Source of the DNA: Methylobacterium persicinum
GTDB lineage: Bacteria; Pseudomonadota; Alphaproteobacteria; Rhizobiales; Beijerinckiaceae
Direction: 5' to 3'
Assembly: GCF_022179525.1 (NCBI RefSeq)
Contig: NZ_BPQX01000007.1
Coordinates: forward strand, 1-64,000
DNA: 64,000 nucleotides
The translations under genes were made by a program, and so were the position numbers. The notes under the pieces were generated by a model that searched no databases, had not been told where the DNA came from, and worked only from the letters and a program-made list of their open reading frames with translations. Positions 44,409 to 53,092 of the stretch are shown piece after piece (the first letter of the stretch is position 1; every line of letters starts with the position of its first letter).

Positions 44409-44657
44409 ATGATCCGCATACTCGTTGCTGCCAGCTTGACCCTGGGCGCAGGGAGCGCCTTCGCGCAAACTGGCCCAGCGCATGGCAAAAGCGCGGTGTC
44501 AGACACGCGTAACGTCGGTTCCAGCGTACGCTCCGAAACGGACTACGGCTTCGCCCGCCCGGCCTACCGCCGCGACGTCGAGACGACGGGGACCATCGCC
44601 GTTCCGTCTTACAAAGCCCAAAAGGTGATGGGTTTGCCTGTCCCGGGTTCCTATTAA
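44409..44657 (+). CDS. Small exported protein with VMGLPxPGS tail (paralogue)
   Basis: 82 residues with signal peptide MIRILVAASLTLGAGSAFAQ, then NVGSSVRSETDYGF, several Tyr and Arg residues, and the C-terminal AQKVMGLPVPGSY. AGGAG lies 6 nt before the ATG, giving good support for translation. It shares the GSSV and VMGLPxPGS blocks with the protein at 42592. Function unknown. Confidence 0.7.
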   Translation: MIRILVAASLTLGAGSAFAQTGPAHGKSAVSDTRNVGSSVRSETDYGFARPAYRRDVETTGTIAVPSYKAQKVMGLPVPGSY

Positions 44658-44721
44658 GCTATGGCTCGGATCGACGCTGCACTCTGGCGTCGATTCATTT
44701 CAGACGTCGCAAATGTAGTAC

Positions 44722-45160
44722 TCAAGCATAAGATGACCGGAGCGCGACTGGGACCCCACGTGCCATATCGGCTACGGACCACGTAGGCGACAGGCCGGCG
44801 CATGCCGAGCTTGCGGACTTCGGGCTGCACGTTTGGTAGCAGTCGTTCGAGCGGCTGGAAATCGGGAATCGCGCGCACTTGCCGGGCGATAGTGTTCGGT
44901 CCCACGCCACCGGGTCCCCGGCCAGACCACGTTGTGGAAGGCCCCGCAGTAGAGGCGGGCGCAAGGAGCGCGAGGTTCACGCCTTCGCCGGTGAAGGGCG
45001 GCTTGGCGTGGGCGGCATCCCCGAGGATGGTCAGTCTGGATTGCGTGTCCCAACGGTGGTCCGGGATGGCACGCATGCCCCAAAAGCAGTCGCTCTTTTC
45101 GTATACCACCGCCTCATCGTGCAAGGCGACCAATGCGTCCTTTGGTGCCGCCTCCCATCC
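44722..45160 (-). pseudogene. Relic of an FAD-dependent monooxygenase
   Basis: One minus-strand frame shows the C-terminal FAD motif of aromatic-ring hydroxylases: CFWGMRAIPDHRWDTQ then RLTILGDAAHAKPPFTGEGVNLALL. Just after this the frame leaves the expected helix (DALELA...), and later pieces seem to lie in other frames. There is no N-terminal GxGxxG domain. It is a decayed remnant; the boundaries are approximate. Confidence 0.6.
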
Positions 45161-45293
45161 GACAGCTTTCGTAACCTTCGATCTGAAGCTTGTCCGTTTC
45201 GAGCAGGTCAGTCGTCCTCCGATGGTGAGGGTATCGCGCCTCGGAACAGACGAGCGCCTCGAAGCTTCCAGCTGGTACACCCACGGCGTGTGA

Positions 45294-45674
45294 TTGCGGG
45301 TGAGTGGGAATGTGCACGTGCTCTTGCGAACCTTCTTCATTGTCACCGTAGTGACTTCCGCTATGATCGGTCCAAGCGGAGCGCACGATCGGGAAAAACA
45401 GGCCTTAGCCCTTCTCCGAGCGTCCAGCGCGCAGTCGGCGATTATCACCTTCTGCACAAAGCATTTTACGATCGACAGCACGACCGCACTCAGGATCTCT
45501 CAGACTGCCCGCGATGTTGCGAAGGAAATACTTGGTGAGGAGCAATCAGAGGCTGCTTTCAAGAGCGAGCTGGCGCGCCGCTTTGACGAGGTGAAGGTGG
45601 TTGGCGAGCAGCAATGGTGTGCCGATCAGCGCATGGCGCTCGCAGGCGACGAGGTGCAGATCTTCCGAGACTGA
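45294..45674 (+). CDS. Hypothetical exported protein
   Basis: Up to 126 residues. A hydrophobic N-terminus (LLRTFFIVTVVTSAMIGPSGA) looks like a signal peptide, followed by a helical region with two cysteines (FCTKHF and QWCADQR). The start is uncertain among TTG 45294 and GTGs at 45300 and 45312. No family recognised. Confidence 0.5.
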   Translation: MRVSGNVHVLLRTFFIVTVVTSAMIGPSGAHDREKQALALLRASSAQSAIITFCTKHFTIDSTTALRISQTARDVAKEILGEEQSEAAFKSELARRFDEVKVVGEQQWCADQRMALAGDEVQIFRD

Positions 45675-45688
45675 AGGCCCCACCGCCG

Positions 45689-45925
45689 ATGGATCCCTCC
45701 CTCTGTCGGGCTGCCGAGTTCACAGACGTCCGGCGGTTTGAGGCAAATACGCTGGACCGCATCTGCGCGGCCCTCGTCGAGGCATCGGGCTCGGAGGTCT
45801 TCGAACCGAGCTCGGGCGCCATGCAGCGCATCCTGTCGGTTGAGGCGGCCCTGCGGTCCTTGGATGCGGATCTCAACGGCATGACCGTGGTCCTCGCCGC
45901 GAGGGCAGCTTGGTGCGAAGCCTAG
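45689..45925 (+). CDS. Hypothetical small protein
   Basis: 78 residues starting MDPSLCRAAEFTDVRRFEANTLDRICAALVEA, protein-like and mostly helical, 14 bp after the preceding gene. No known family. Could be co-transcribed with the exported protein before it. Confidence 0.45.
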   Translation: MDPSLCRAAEFTDVRRFEANTLDRICAALVEASGSEVFEPSSGAMQRILSVEAALRSLDADLNGMTVVLAARAAWCEA

Positions 45926-46330
45926 TGGCCCGCCACGGGAATCTTCGACGCTGCGGGCGCCCGGGCGCCCGAGTTCCTGTTCGAGGCGGCGCTTCGCTTC
46001 GCCCTGGCCATGCCACGTCCCCTATCCGATCGCCTCGCCACGTTCGTTGGATGCATTGAGGCTCTAGTCCGAACGTGGCCGGCCACTGCCGGTATCGCGC
46101 GGCGCTGCCTTGACCGCCTCACCAGGGTTACGGACATGGAATGTGGCGGCCCTCAACCCACGACCATGACGTCAAACAAGTTGCACAAGTAGCTGTGGAT
46201 GAGGCTGACCATTGGGTTGGGGCAAGCGCGTAGGCTTTAGGGGAGCAGCATCGTTCGAGGTGGCTGGGTCCTACTCGGACTTACGCGCTGAGCTGGTGGT
46301 ATCCGCTTCGGCGACGGCGCTGGAGTTGGC
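45926..46330. other. Region without a convincing gene
   Basis: About 400 bp before the recombinase. A 60-residue frame (46010-46192) is present, with no motif and no ribosome binding site. I see nothing else of note. Confidence 0.4.
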
Positions 46331-46357
46331 TGAGTGACTGGAATGGGCGCTTTGCAG
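46331..46357. repeat. 27-bp repeat near recombinase 3' end, copy A
   Basis: This 27-bp stretch, centred on GGAATGGGCGCTTTGCAG, matches 56429-56455 at 25 of 27 positions in the same orientation. Each copy lies about 50 bp beyond the stop of a tyrosine recombinase gene. Confidence 0.75.
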
Positions 46358-46373
46358 CTGGGCTGGTTTGGAA

Positions 46374-46399
46374 GCCCCTCGACACTGTAGCCGAGGGGC
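46374..46399 (-). terminator. Hairpin terminator after the short recombinase
   Basis: Perfect 8-bp stem GCCCCTCG / CGAGGGGC with a 10-nt loop, beginning 7 bp downstream of the recombinase stop on the minus strand. Confidence 0.6.
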
Positions 46400-46406
46400 C
46401 AAACGC

Positions 46407-47039
46407 TCAAATCTCAGTACCCTCGGCCAGGGTCAGAGCATCCTCGACGTCCACACCGAGGTACCTGACCGTGCTCTCGATCTTCGTATGGCCGAGCAGA
46501 ATCTGGACGGCACGCAGGTTGCCGGTCCGCTTGTAAATCAATGACGCCTTCGTGCGACGCAGGGAATGGGTCCCGTAGTCCTCGCTTCGCAGCCCGATGC
46601 CTGCAACCCACTCGTCGACCAGGCGTGCATACTGCCGGGTGCTGATGTGCGTGACGCCGTCGAGCCTGCTCGGGAAGGCATAGTCGTCAAGCGTTCCACC
46701 CCGGGCCTCCAGCCATGCCAGGATGCTGGTGCGGGCAGGTTCCAGCAGTTCGAACTGTACCGGCCGACCGGTCTTGCGCTGAACGACGATGGCCCGACTA
46801 CGGACGCGACCACCGGTGACGAGATCGCCGATCTTGAGCTTGACGATGTCGCAGCCGCGCAGCTTGCTGTCGATGGCGAGGTCGAACATCGCACGGTCGC
46901 GCACGCGCCGTTCGCGGTCGAGCCAGAACCGGATGGCCCAAACCTGCTGAGGTTTGAGGGCGCGCTTGGCGCCGAGCTTGCGACCGGCGTTCCAGGCCGG
47001 CCGCCCTTTCGTGACCGGATCGTATGCGGAGTGTCCCAT
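46407..47039 (-). CDS. Short tyrosine recombinase/integrase
   Basis: 210 residues, the catalytic domain with only a short N-terminal part. The active-site set is visible: Arg61 (KLRGCDI), Lys89 (QRKTG), His158 and Arg161 (HSLRRTKA), His184 (LLGHTK) and Tyr193 (VRYLGVD). Such core-only integrases occur widely in alpha- and gammaproteobacteria, often several per genome; their sites are poorly known. It contrasts with the 810-residue recombinase at 56508. It is followed by a hairpin terminator and a 27-bp repeat. Confidence 0.9.
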   Translation of the reverse strand: MGHSAYDPVTKGRPAWNAGRKLGAKRALKPQQVWAIRFWLDRERRVRDRAMFDLAIDSKLRGCDIVKLKIGDLVTGGRVRSRAIVVQRKTGRPVQFELLEPARTSILAWLEARGGTLDDYAFPSRLDGVTHISTRQYARLVDEWVAGIGLRSEDYGTHSLRRTKASLIYKRTGNLRAVQILLGHTKIESTVRYLGVDVEDALTLAEGTEI

Positions 47040-47446
47040 CGTTTATCTCCTCGCCGGCCAATGCCGACGAGGCGAGAAGACACCCAACTCGATACCTATG
47101 AGGTGAGGCCAGCCTAAGCAGACGGGCTGGTTGCGACCCAACCCAGACGCCCCAATCGAAATCCATAGTTCTCCAAAGCATTCGTTCGCCAGTCCTCCGG
47201 CAACTTCAGCGCGCTGGATTCCGTGATGCACCACTCAACATACTTGTCGGATGGATCGGAACGCCCTGAAGCTCCAGCCAAGCCCAGCGCCTCTAATCAC
47301 CGTATGCATGCGGTAATTTGGTAGAAGCGCGATCGCATCGCTGCCAGCGTCTGAAGCCTATACAGGTGGACGGGCGGGAGCTTGTGCATCCGGCTTTTTC
47401 TATCACGAACGCTTCTGCCGCCGTAGCGACCTGAGAGCGGCAGCAA
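47040..47446. other. Region without a recognisable gene
   Basis: About 400 bp between the recombinase start and the TonB receptor 3' end. It contains the recombinase promoter and a near-palindrome ACCGTATGCATGCGGT around 47299. No gene-like frame. Confidence 0.4.
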
Positions 47447-49609
47447 TCAGAAGCGCGCGATGATCTGCGCCCTGATCGTTCGGGGTGCGCCCGGCGTGAT
47501 GTTGTTGTTGTTATCGGCCGTGGCAATATAGCGTCGGTCGAACAAGTTTTCGATGTTGACCTGCGCGCGGACCGACTCGCTGATGGTGTAGAACAACCCT
47601 AGATCGATACGGGTGTAGCCCGGCAGGCGGACGGTGTTGTCCGAGGCGGCGAAAGTATGTGAGTAGTTCAGGACGCCGACCCCAACCGACACGTCGCGCG
47701 TCACGTCGAACTTGTTCCACAGCGTGAAGGCGTTGAAGGGCACCAAGCCCACCGTATTCCCGGCCACGATGGTGGCCGAGGTCGCGCTGGCGATGCGGGC
47801 ATCGGTGAAGGCATAGCCGCCCGCGATCTGCCACCAATCGGTCACGTACCCGTTGGCGCCGATCTCGAAGCCCTGCGTGTTGGTCTTACCCGACAGGATG
47901 AAGAAGCCGGGGTTGTTGGGATCGGCCAAACGCTGATTGTACCGATCCAGGTTGTAGGCCGCCGCGGTGAGCTGAAAGCGCGGGTTGACGTCGTACTTGA
48001 CGCCGACCTCAGTGTTCTCGAATTGCTCCGGCTTGGCGATGACCAAGCCCGGCGTGAAGGCTCCGATCTGGTCCCCCGACGAGGGCAGGTAGGAGACGCT
48101 GTAGCTCGTATAGAGGGCGAGGTTCGGCAGGGGCTTCAGCACCAGGCCGGCGCGCGGCGAGATCGGATCGTCCACGCGGGTGTTGGTCAGCAAAGTGCGC
48201 CGGTCCGTGGACGCGAAGTCGAAATGGTCGTAGCGTAGGCCGCCGACGAGCTGCAGCCAGTCGGTGATGTCAATCTGATCCTGCGCGTAGACGGCAGCGA
48301 CGCCGAGGCTGTAGCGCGAATTGGCATCGGTCGTGCCGTTGTTGCGCAGGGTTGTTGGTGCAAAGGTCAGCGGGCTGAGCGGATTGACCACGACGCTGTT
48401 CGCCAGGCTGTTCCCGAAGAACAGGGATTGGCGGTAGGCCAGCCCCTCCTGATAGCCGAGCTCAAAGCCACCGAGGAGGGTATGCTTGATGTCCCCGGTC
48501 AAAAAGCGGTAGGTGAAGTCGTTCTGATTGAAGTAGTTGGTCCGCGGCGTATCGTTGCGGTACCCGGTGATGGTCACGGCGGTCCCGGCCGCGTTCACGG
48601 CGCCGCCCGGAAGCGTGTTGACGTAGTACCGGTCATAGTCGGCGAAGCGCAGCTGGCTGTGCATTTCGACGCCCGAGTCGAATTGATGGTCGAGCTGCAT
48701 GGTCGCGATGTTGGCATCGACCCGCGTGAAATTTACGTTCGGATTACCGAAGAAGGTCCGGATATTGTCGCGGTACCGGTAGGGTCGGCCGAACTGCGAG
48801 GGGATACCGCGGTCGGGAAAGCGCTGGTCGTGGAAGTACTCGTAGGAGAGTTTGAGCGTCGTCTGCGGATCGATCAGGACGGTGGCGGTCGGATTGACGC
48901 CGTAGCGGGTTAGGTCGCCGAATTGGCGGTAGGTCCCCGAATCCTCGAATACGCCGTTCAGGCGGAAGAAGACGCTGTCGCTGATCCGGTCGCCGACATC
49001 GACGGCGACGCGCTTGTCGCCGAACTGGCCGCCGCCGGCCACGACCTCCCGCACACGGTAGCCGTCCGCCTCCTTAAGAACGCGGTTGATGACGCCGCCG
49101 CCGCCGCCGCGGCCGAAAATGAGCGAGTCCGGCCCCTTCAAGACTTCGATCCGCTGGATATTGTAAAGATCGCGGAAATATTGGACGTCGTCGCGGATGC
49201 CATTGATGTAGAAGTCCGCGCTGGTATTTTGGCCTCGGATCAGCACTTGATCGCGATTGCTCTCGCCCTGCGCGGGGATCAGGCCTGGCACGAACCGCAG
49301 CTGCTCGGTCAGGTTCTGATAGTTCTGATCGAGAAACTGCTCACGCGGAACGACGGTGATGGATTGCGGTATGTCGATGACCGGCGTGCTCGTCTTCGTC
49401 GCGCTCCGCGTTTGCTTAGTTAGATAGCCGATGGTGACACCGCCCTGCGGTTCTGGACGCTGGGACGCGCCTTCGACGGTAAGCTGATCGAGCGTCACAG
49501 CCTCAGCGCCATCCGCGATAGCTACCGTCTGTTGCGCTTGAGCAGTCGAAGCGAAGAACGTGCTAGCCAACAGAAGGCCAAAGAGGCGGCGCTGGGGGGC
49601 GACAATCAT
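47447..49609 (-). CDS. TonB-dependent siderophore receptor (Fiu/catecholate-like)
   Basis: 720 residues. Signal peptide (ending ASTAQA), TonB box region (AVTLDQLTVEG), plug domain with IDIPQSITVVPREQFLDQ, VLIRGQNTSADFYINGIRDDVQYFRDLYNIQRIEVLKGPDSLIFGRGGGGGVINRV, and a barrel ending in the expected Phe (TIRAQIIARF). Imports ferric siderophores with TonB energy. The plug resembles Fiu, a receptor for monomeric catecholates. No siderophore synthesis or ABC genes adjoin. GGAG lies 9 nt before the ATG and a 19-bp palindrome lies just upstream. Confidence 0.95.
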   Translation of the reverse strand: MIVAPQRRLFGLLLASTFFASTAQAQQTVAIADGAEAVTLDQLTVEGASQRPEPQGGVTIGYLTKQTRSATKTSTPVIDIPQSITVVPREQFLDQNYQNLTEQLRFVPGLIPAQGESNRDQVLIRGQNTSADFYINGIRDDVQYFRDLYNIQRIEVLKGPDSLIFGRGGGGGVINRVLKEADGYRVREVVAGGGQFGDKRVAVDVGDRISDSVFFRLNGVFEDSGTYRQFGDLTRYGVNPTATVLIDPQTTLKLSYEYFHDQRFPDRGIPSQFGRPYRYRDNIRTFFGNPNVNFTRVDANIATMQLDHQFDSGVEMHSQLRFADYDRYYVNTLPGGAVNAAGTAVTITGYRNDTPRTNYFNQNDFTYRFLTGDIKHTLLGGFELGYQEGLAYRQSLFFGNSLANSVVVNPLSPLTFAPTTLRNNGTTDANSRYSLGVAAVYAQDQIDITDWLQLVGGLRYDHFDFASTDRRTLLTNTRVDDPISPRAGLVLKPLPNLALYTSYSVSYLPSSGDQIGAFTPGLVIAKPEQFENTEVGVKYDVNPRFQLTAAAYNLDRYNQRLADPNNPGFFILSGKTNTQGFEIGANGYVTDWWQIAGGYAFTDARIASATSATIVAGNTVGLVPFNAFTLWNKFDVTRDVSVGVGVLNYSHTFAASDNTVRLPGYTRIDLGLFYTISESVRAQVNIENLFDRRYIATADNNNNITPGAPRTIRAQIIARF

Positions 49610-49621
49610 TTATCCACTCCA

Positions 49622-49640
49622 CAGCTTCAGACTGAAGCTG
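49622..49640 (-). promoter_or_regulatory. Perfect 9-1-9 palindrome in the leader of the TonB receptor
   Basis: CAGCTTCAG-A-CTGAAGCTG starts 13 bp upstream of the receptor ATG, just outside its ribosome binding site. It may be an operator or an mRNA hairpin affecting translation. It does not look like a classical Fur box. Confidence 0.5.
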
Positions 49641-50409
49641 ATACAGACTGGACCTGCTCCCAGGCCCAAGAGTGGAGGTAGTGATAAGATACGGATTGAA
49701 GCAATATTTTATCCGGCGATTTTCAAATAGATATTTAAAGTTATTTTTAGAAAAATTCCAAGATCTTGCGCATCCTTCTGCGGAGTGATGTTTTCTCCAG
49801 ATCATCACGATTTATAACATTTATGAACTGAAAATATTGTTTCTGTTGTGTTGCATAAGGGCAACGCGCGATACTCGCTCGTCTGATGCCCGCTCCAAAA
49901 ATCCTGCAGATGACTCCGGACAGCTGCTCCAACTGATTGGCCGACCATCAAAGTGGGGGAGTGGGTCTACCCAGCTATGATGTCAGTCTCGATTAGAAAA
50001 TCAGGATGAATCCTCCTTCCGCCGCACCCGCCAAATTTAGATCGATATTTATAGAAACGGACGTGCTGAAGGTATAAGAAGGGTCACAACTAGAAGCAGT
50101 AGCGACGTCTGTTTAGTTGTGTTGCCGGCCGAAAGCGGACCGGCCGAAAACCACCCATCAGAGACGCCTTGAAGGCGATCCACGGGCGGGACATGGCCGA
50201 AAGCGGAATGGCTGCTTTGGCTCCATCGATCAGATAGGCGGACAGGCTTCAGGATAAACCGAAACCGGTGGCGTGACCGTTGCACCGGGAGGTCCCTTCG
50301 GCAGAGAGTGTACCGGACATCCGTCCGGGCCGCCGGAGCGGATTGCGATCCCGGAGAGGGTCATGACGGACCAGTCCGCAGGGGCGGTGGCGATGGATTT
50401 GCTGTGTCC
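49641..50409. other. AT-rich intergenic region
   Basis: About 770 bp without a convincing gene. The left 200 bp are clearly AT-richer than the surroundings (runs such as ATATTTAAAGTTATTTTTAG) and probably hold the receptor promoter. Around 50130-50220 are AAGCGG-containing stretches (CCGAAAGCGGA, GGAATGGCTGCTTTGG) resembling the repeats near 46340 and 56440. Confidence 0.45.
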
Positions 50410-50595
50410 ATGAAGGTGGCGAACGAGGGCGATCGTGTTGGGGCGATCTCCTAGGCCCTGCGACGGGCCATCGTGGAACGGGCGCTCGCCCCCGGCGACT
50501 ACCTGCCGGAGGACGCCCTCGGCGAGCGGTTCGGGGTGAGCCGCACCATCGCCCGTCAGGCCCTGCCACAACAGGCTCTCGCGAGAGCTGGGATT
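50410..50595 (+). pseudogene. Relic of a GntR-family regulator N-terminus
   Basis: From ATG 50410 the frame reads MKVANEGDRVGAIS, an in-frame TAG, then ALRRAIVERALAPGDYLPE and the GntR helix ERFGVSRTIARQAL, running out at about 50595 into the antisense 3' end of the AraC-type gene. The stop sits where GntR proteins usually have a Gln (CAG to TAG is one change) and the ligand domain is absent. It is both nonsense-mutated and truncated. Confidence 0.65.
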
Positions 50596-50598
50596 GTC

Positions 50599-51552
50599 TC
50601 AACGCTCCGCGGATGGGCTGCAACCGAACTGAGACCGGTAGCTACGCGAGAAATGGCCCGCGCTCGAGAAGCCGCAGGCCGTGGCGATCTCCCCGATCCT
50701 GAGCGGGCTCTGACGCAGCAGGCGCCGCCCGTGGGCGAGGCGGATCGCCCTGTACTGGGCCGAGAAGCTCAGTCCGAGCTTCTCACGGAAGAGTCGGTCG
50801 AGATGGCGCGGGCTGATCGCGGCGAGGCGCGCCATGGCGAGGCGGCCGAGCGGCGCCTCCACCGTCCTTTCCATCATCTCCAGCACCGCTAGCAGGGCCC
50901 GATGGTGGATCCCGTACCGCTCGACCGGGGACGCCCGCTGCGGGTCGTCGGCGGCGCCGATGGCGGTGTGGAGGAACCAGTCGGAGACACGGCGGGCGAA
51001 GGCCTCACCCATGCGCTCCGCGATCAGAGCATGGCCCATCTCCAGGGGGGCGACGCCGCCGCCGCAGGTCAGGCGATCGCCGTCGGCAACGTAGCGCGCC
51101 CGGCTCAGGCGGGCCTCCGGGAAGGTCTCGACCGTGGCACCGGCGTATTCCCAGTGGAGCGTGAACGCGCGATCGGCCAGCAGGCCCGCCGCAGCCATCA
51201 GGTATGGGCCGCCCGAGATGCCGCCGATGCGGACGCCGAGCCGGGCCATCCGCCGCAAGGTCGCGTGAATCTCGGGCCTGTCCCACCCGGTCGGCTCGCC
51301 GCCCGCGCAGACGAAGAGGGTATGCAGCTGGCCGCGCAGGCGCGGCAGCGCCTCGGTGGGAACCTCCGCGCCCGACGAGGCGACGACCCGGCCCTCCGCC
51401 TCGCCGAAATAGCGCAGCCGGTAGAGCGTCCGCCCGGCGAGGTCGTTGGCTGCGCGGAACGGCTCGCAGCCCGAGGCGAAGGACATCAGCGCGAAGCCGG
51501 GTACGAGGATGAAGCCGATCTCCTGCGGCCGGTCTCTGGTTTCCGCATCCAT
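50599..51552 (-). CDS. GlxA-family (DJ-1/PfpI plus AraC) transcriptional regulator
   Basis: 317 residues. The N-terminal DJ-1/PfpI-like domain (IGFILVPGFALMSFASGCEPFRAAN, GGISGGPYLMAAAGLL) is joined to a C-terminal AraC HTH (RHLDRLFREKLGLSFSAQYRAIRL, IATACGFSSAGHFSRSYRSQFG). GlxA-type regulators such as GbdR and ArgR control use of amines and amino acids. It is divergent from the amino-acid oxidase and its ABC transporter and is the obvious candidate regulator. ATG 51552 is the best start; the frame begins at 51630. Confidence 0.9.
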   Translation of the reverse strand: MDAETRDRPQEIGFILVPGFALMSFASGCEPFRAANDLAGRTLYRLRYFGEAEGRVVASSGAEVPTEALPRLRGQLHTLFVCAGGEPTGWDRPEIHATLRRMARLGVRIGGISGGPYLMAAAGLLADRAFTLHWEYAGATVETFPEARLSRARYVADGDRLTCGGGVAPLEMGHALIAERMGEAFARRVSDWFLHTAIGAADDPQRASPVERYGIHHRALLAVLEMMERTVEAPLGRLAMARLAAISPRHLDRLFREKLGLSFSAQYRAIRLAHGRRLLRQSPLRIGEIATACGFSSAGHFSRSYRSQFGCSPSAER

Positions 51553-51755
51553 CGCACCTGCGCCCTCCGCCACCCGACGGCTCAACCGTGCAGGAAACCG
51601 TCCGTCGCGGTCAAACGCGCCGCGCGGCATCCATCATTCTGTGTGCCGACTTTCCGTGCCGCGCGAGACCGCCTCCGGATGCCTCGACCTGCAGAACTGC
51701 CCCCGTTCCACGCTGCGGCAACGCCCCCTGCCAGCAGCCTGCGGGATGGCCGGCC

Positions 51756-52919
51756 GTGAGCCGTCGCTACGATGTCGCCGTCCTGGGACTCGGCGCGATG
51801 GGCAGCGCCGCGCTCTACCAACTGGCTAAGCGGGGCGCCGCGGTCATCGGGCTCGATCGCTTCGCGCCGCCCCACGTGCTCGGATCAAGCCACGGCGAGA
51901 CGCGGATCACCCGGCAGGCGGTCGGCGAGGGCGCCGACTACGTTCCCTTCGTCACCGCCTCGCACCGCATCTGGCGCGCGCTGGAGGCCGAGACGGGCGA
52001 GACCCTGCTAAACGCCTGCGGGGCCCTCGTCATGGCGCCCGGCCACGGCGTTTCCTCGCATCACGGCAAGCCGGACTTCGTCGGTCGCTCCATCAGCGCC
52101 GCGGAGGGCGCCGGCATCGTCCACGAGGTGCTCGACGGTGCCGAGGTGGCCCGCCGGTTCCCGCAATTCCTGAACCTCGCGGGCGACGAGAAGGCCTATT
52201 ACGAGCCGGGCGGCGGCTACGTGTTCCCAGAGCGCTGCCTCGCGGCGCAGCTCGGCCGCGCGGGCGCCGCAGGTGCCGAGATTCGCACGAACTGCGCCGT
52301 CGTCGGGCTCCAGCAGGACGGAGGCGGCGTTCGCATCGAGATGGCGGAGGGGACCATCCTGGCCGACCGCGCCGTCGTGGCCGCCGGCGCCTGGACGGCC
52401 CCGCTGCTCGGTAGCCCGTTCGACCGGCTGCTAACCGTCCGCCGTCAGCTCCTGCACTGGTACGCGCTGGCGGATGAGACCGCCTACGGGCCGCATGCGC
52501 CGGTCTTCATCTGGATGTACGGGACGAGCGACACCGAATATCTCTACGGCTTCCCGCCGCTCGACGGATCCATCAAGGTCGCGACGGAGCAGTACAGCAC
52601 GTCAACCAGCGCTGACGGGGTAGAGCGCCGCGTCGACCCGTCCGAATCCGACGCGATGTACCGGCTGCGCGTCGCGAGCCGGTTGGCCGGCGCGACCCCG
52701 GAGGTCGTGCAGGCCGCGGCCTGCGTCTACACGGTGACCCCCGACCGCGGCTTCATCATCGACCGGCATCCCGCGATGGAGCGTGTCCTGGTCGTCTCCG
52801 CCTGCTCGGGGCACGGCTTCAAGCACTCGGCCGGCATCGGCGAGGCCGTCGCGGCGGAACTGGCCGGGACAGGCGGCATGGTCGATCTTACGCCCTTCGC
52901 CCTGGCACGTTTCAGGTGA
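51756..52919 (+). CDS. FAD-dependent N-methyl amino acid oxidase (sarcosine/N-methyltryptophan oxidase family)
   Basis: 387 residues. The dinucleotide fold begins YDVAVLGLGAMGSAALYQLAKRG; SHGETRITRQ is typical of SolA and monomeric sarcosine oxidase. The Cys in AACVYTVTPDRGFIID is where these enzymes attach FAD covalently, and CSGHGFKHS binds the cofactor near the C-terminus. It would oxidise an N-methylated amino acid to the amine, formaldehyde and H2O2. The GTG 51756 start is chosen for the fold; its binding site is weak. It heads a cluster with a polar amino acid ABC importer. Substrate not proven. Confidence 0.88.
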   Translation: MSRRYDVAVLGLGAMGSAALYQLAKRGAAVIGLDRFAPPHVLGSSHGETRITRQAVGEGADYVPFVTASHRIWRALEAETGETLLNACGALVMAPGHGVSSHHGKPDFVGRSISAAEGAGIVHEVLDGAEVARRFPQFLNLAGDEKAYYEPGGGYVFPERCLAAQLGRAGAAGAEIRTNCAVVGLQQDGGGVRIEMAEGTILADRAVVAAGAWTAPLLGSPFDRLLTVRRQLLHWYALADETAYGPHAPVFIWMYGTSDTEYLYGFPPLDGSIKVATEQYSTSTSADGVERRVDPSESDAMYRLRVASRLAGATPEVVQAAACVYTVTPDRGFIIDRHPAMERVLVVSACSGHGFKHSAGIGEAVAAELAGTGGMVDLTPFALARFR

Positions 52920-52930
52920 TGCGCCGGCTA

Positions 52931-52967
52931 GAGCCGTACCCGATCGCGTTGCAATCGGGTACGGCTC
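52931..52967 (+). terminator. Long hairpin between oxidase and ABC transporter genes
   Basis: Perfect 14-bp stem GAGCCGTACCCGAT / ATCGGGTACGGCTC with a 9-nt loop, 11 bp after the oxidase stop and followed by CAAGCCTTTGTTTT. It looks like a terminator or attenuator, so the transporter may also have its own promoter in the 170-bp gap. Confidence 0.65.
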
Positions 52968-53092
52968 CAAGCCTTTGTTTTGACGCGCTATCTTGCGCCG
53001 AATCGGTATCCACTTCGGCAGAGAGCGCTCTCATGGCTCGTGGATTGCTTGAAACCATGCCAAGATCGTCCGACCCGAGCAGGAAAGTTTCG

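Noticed and set aside
46010-46192. 60-residue frame before the short recombinase
   Set aside because: No binding site and no recognisable feature.
49609-49900. Fur box upstream of the TonB receptor
   Set aside because: The AT-rich sequence has no convincing 19-bp GATAATGAT-type match.
50473-50892. 139-residue plus-strand protein with a GntR-like start
   Set aside because: Only the first 40 codons resemble GntR; the rest is antisense to the GlxA-type gene. Treated as a pseudogene fragment.
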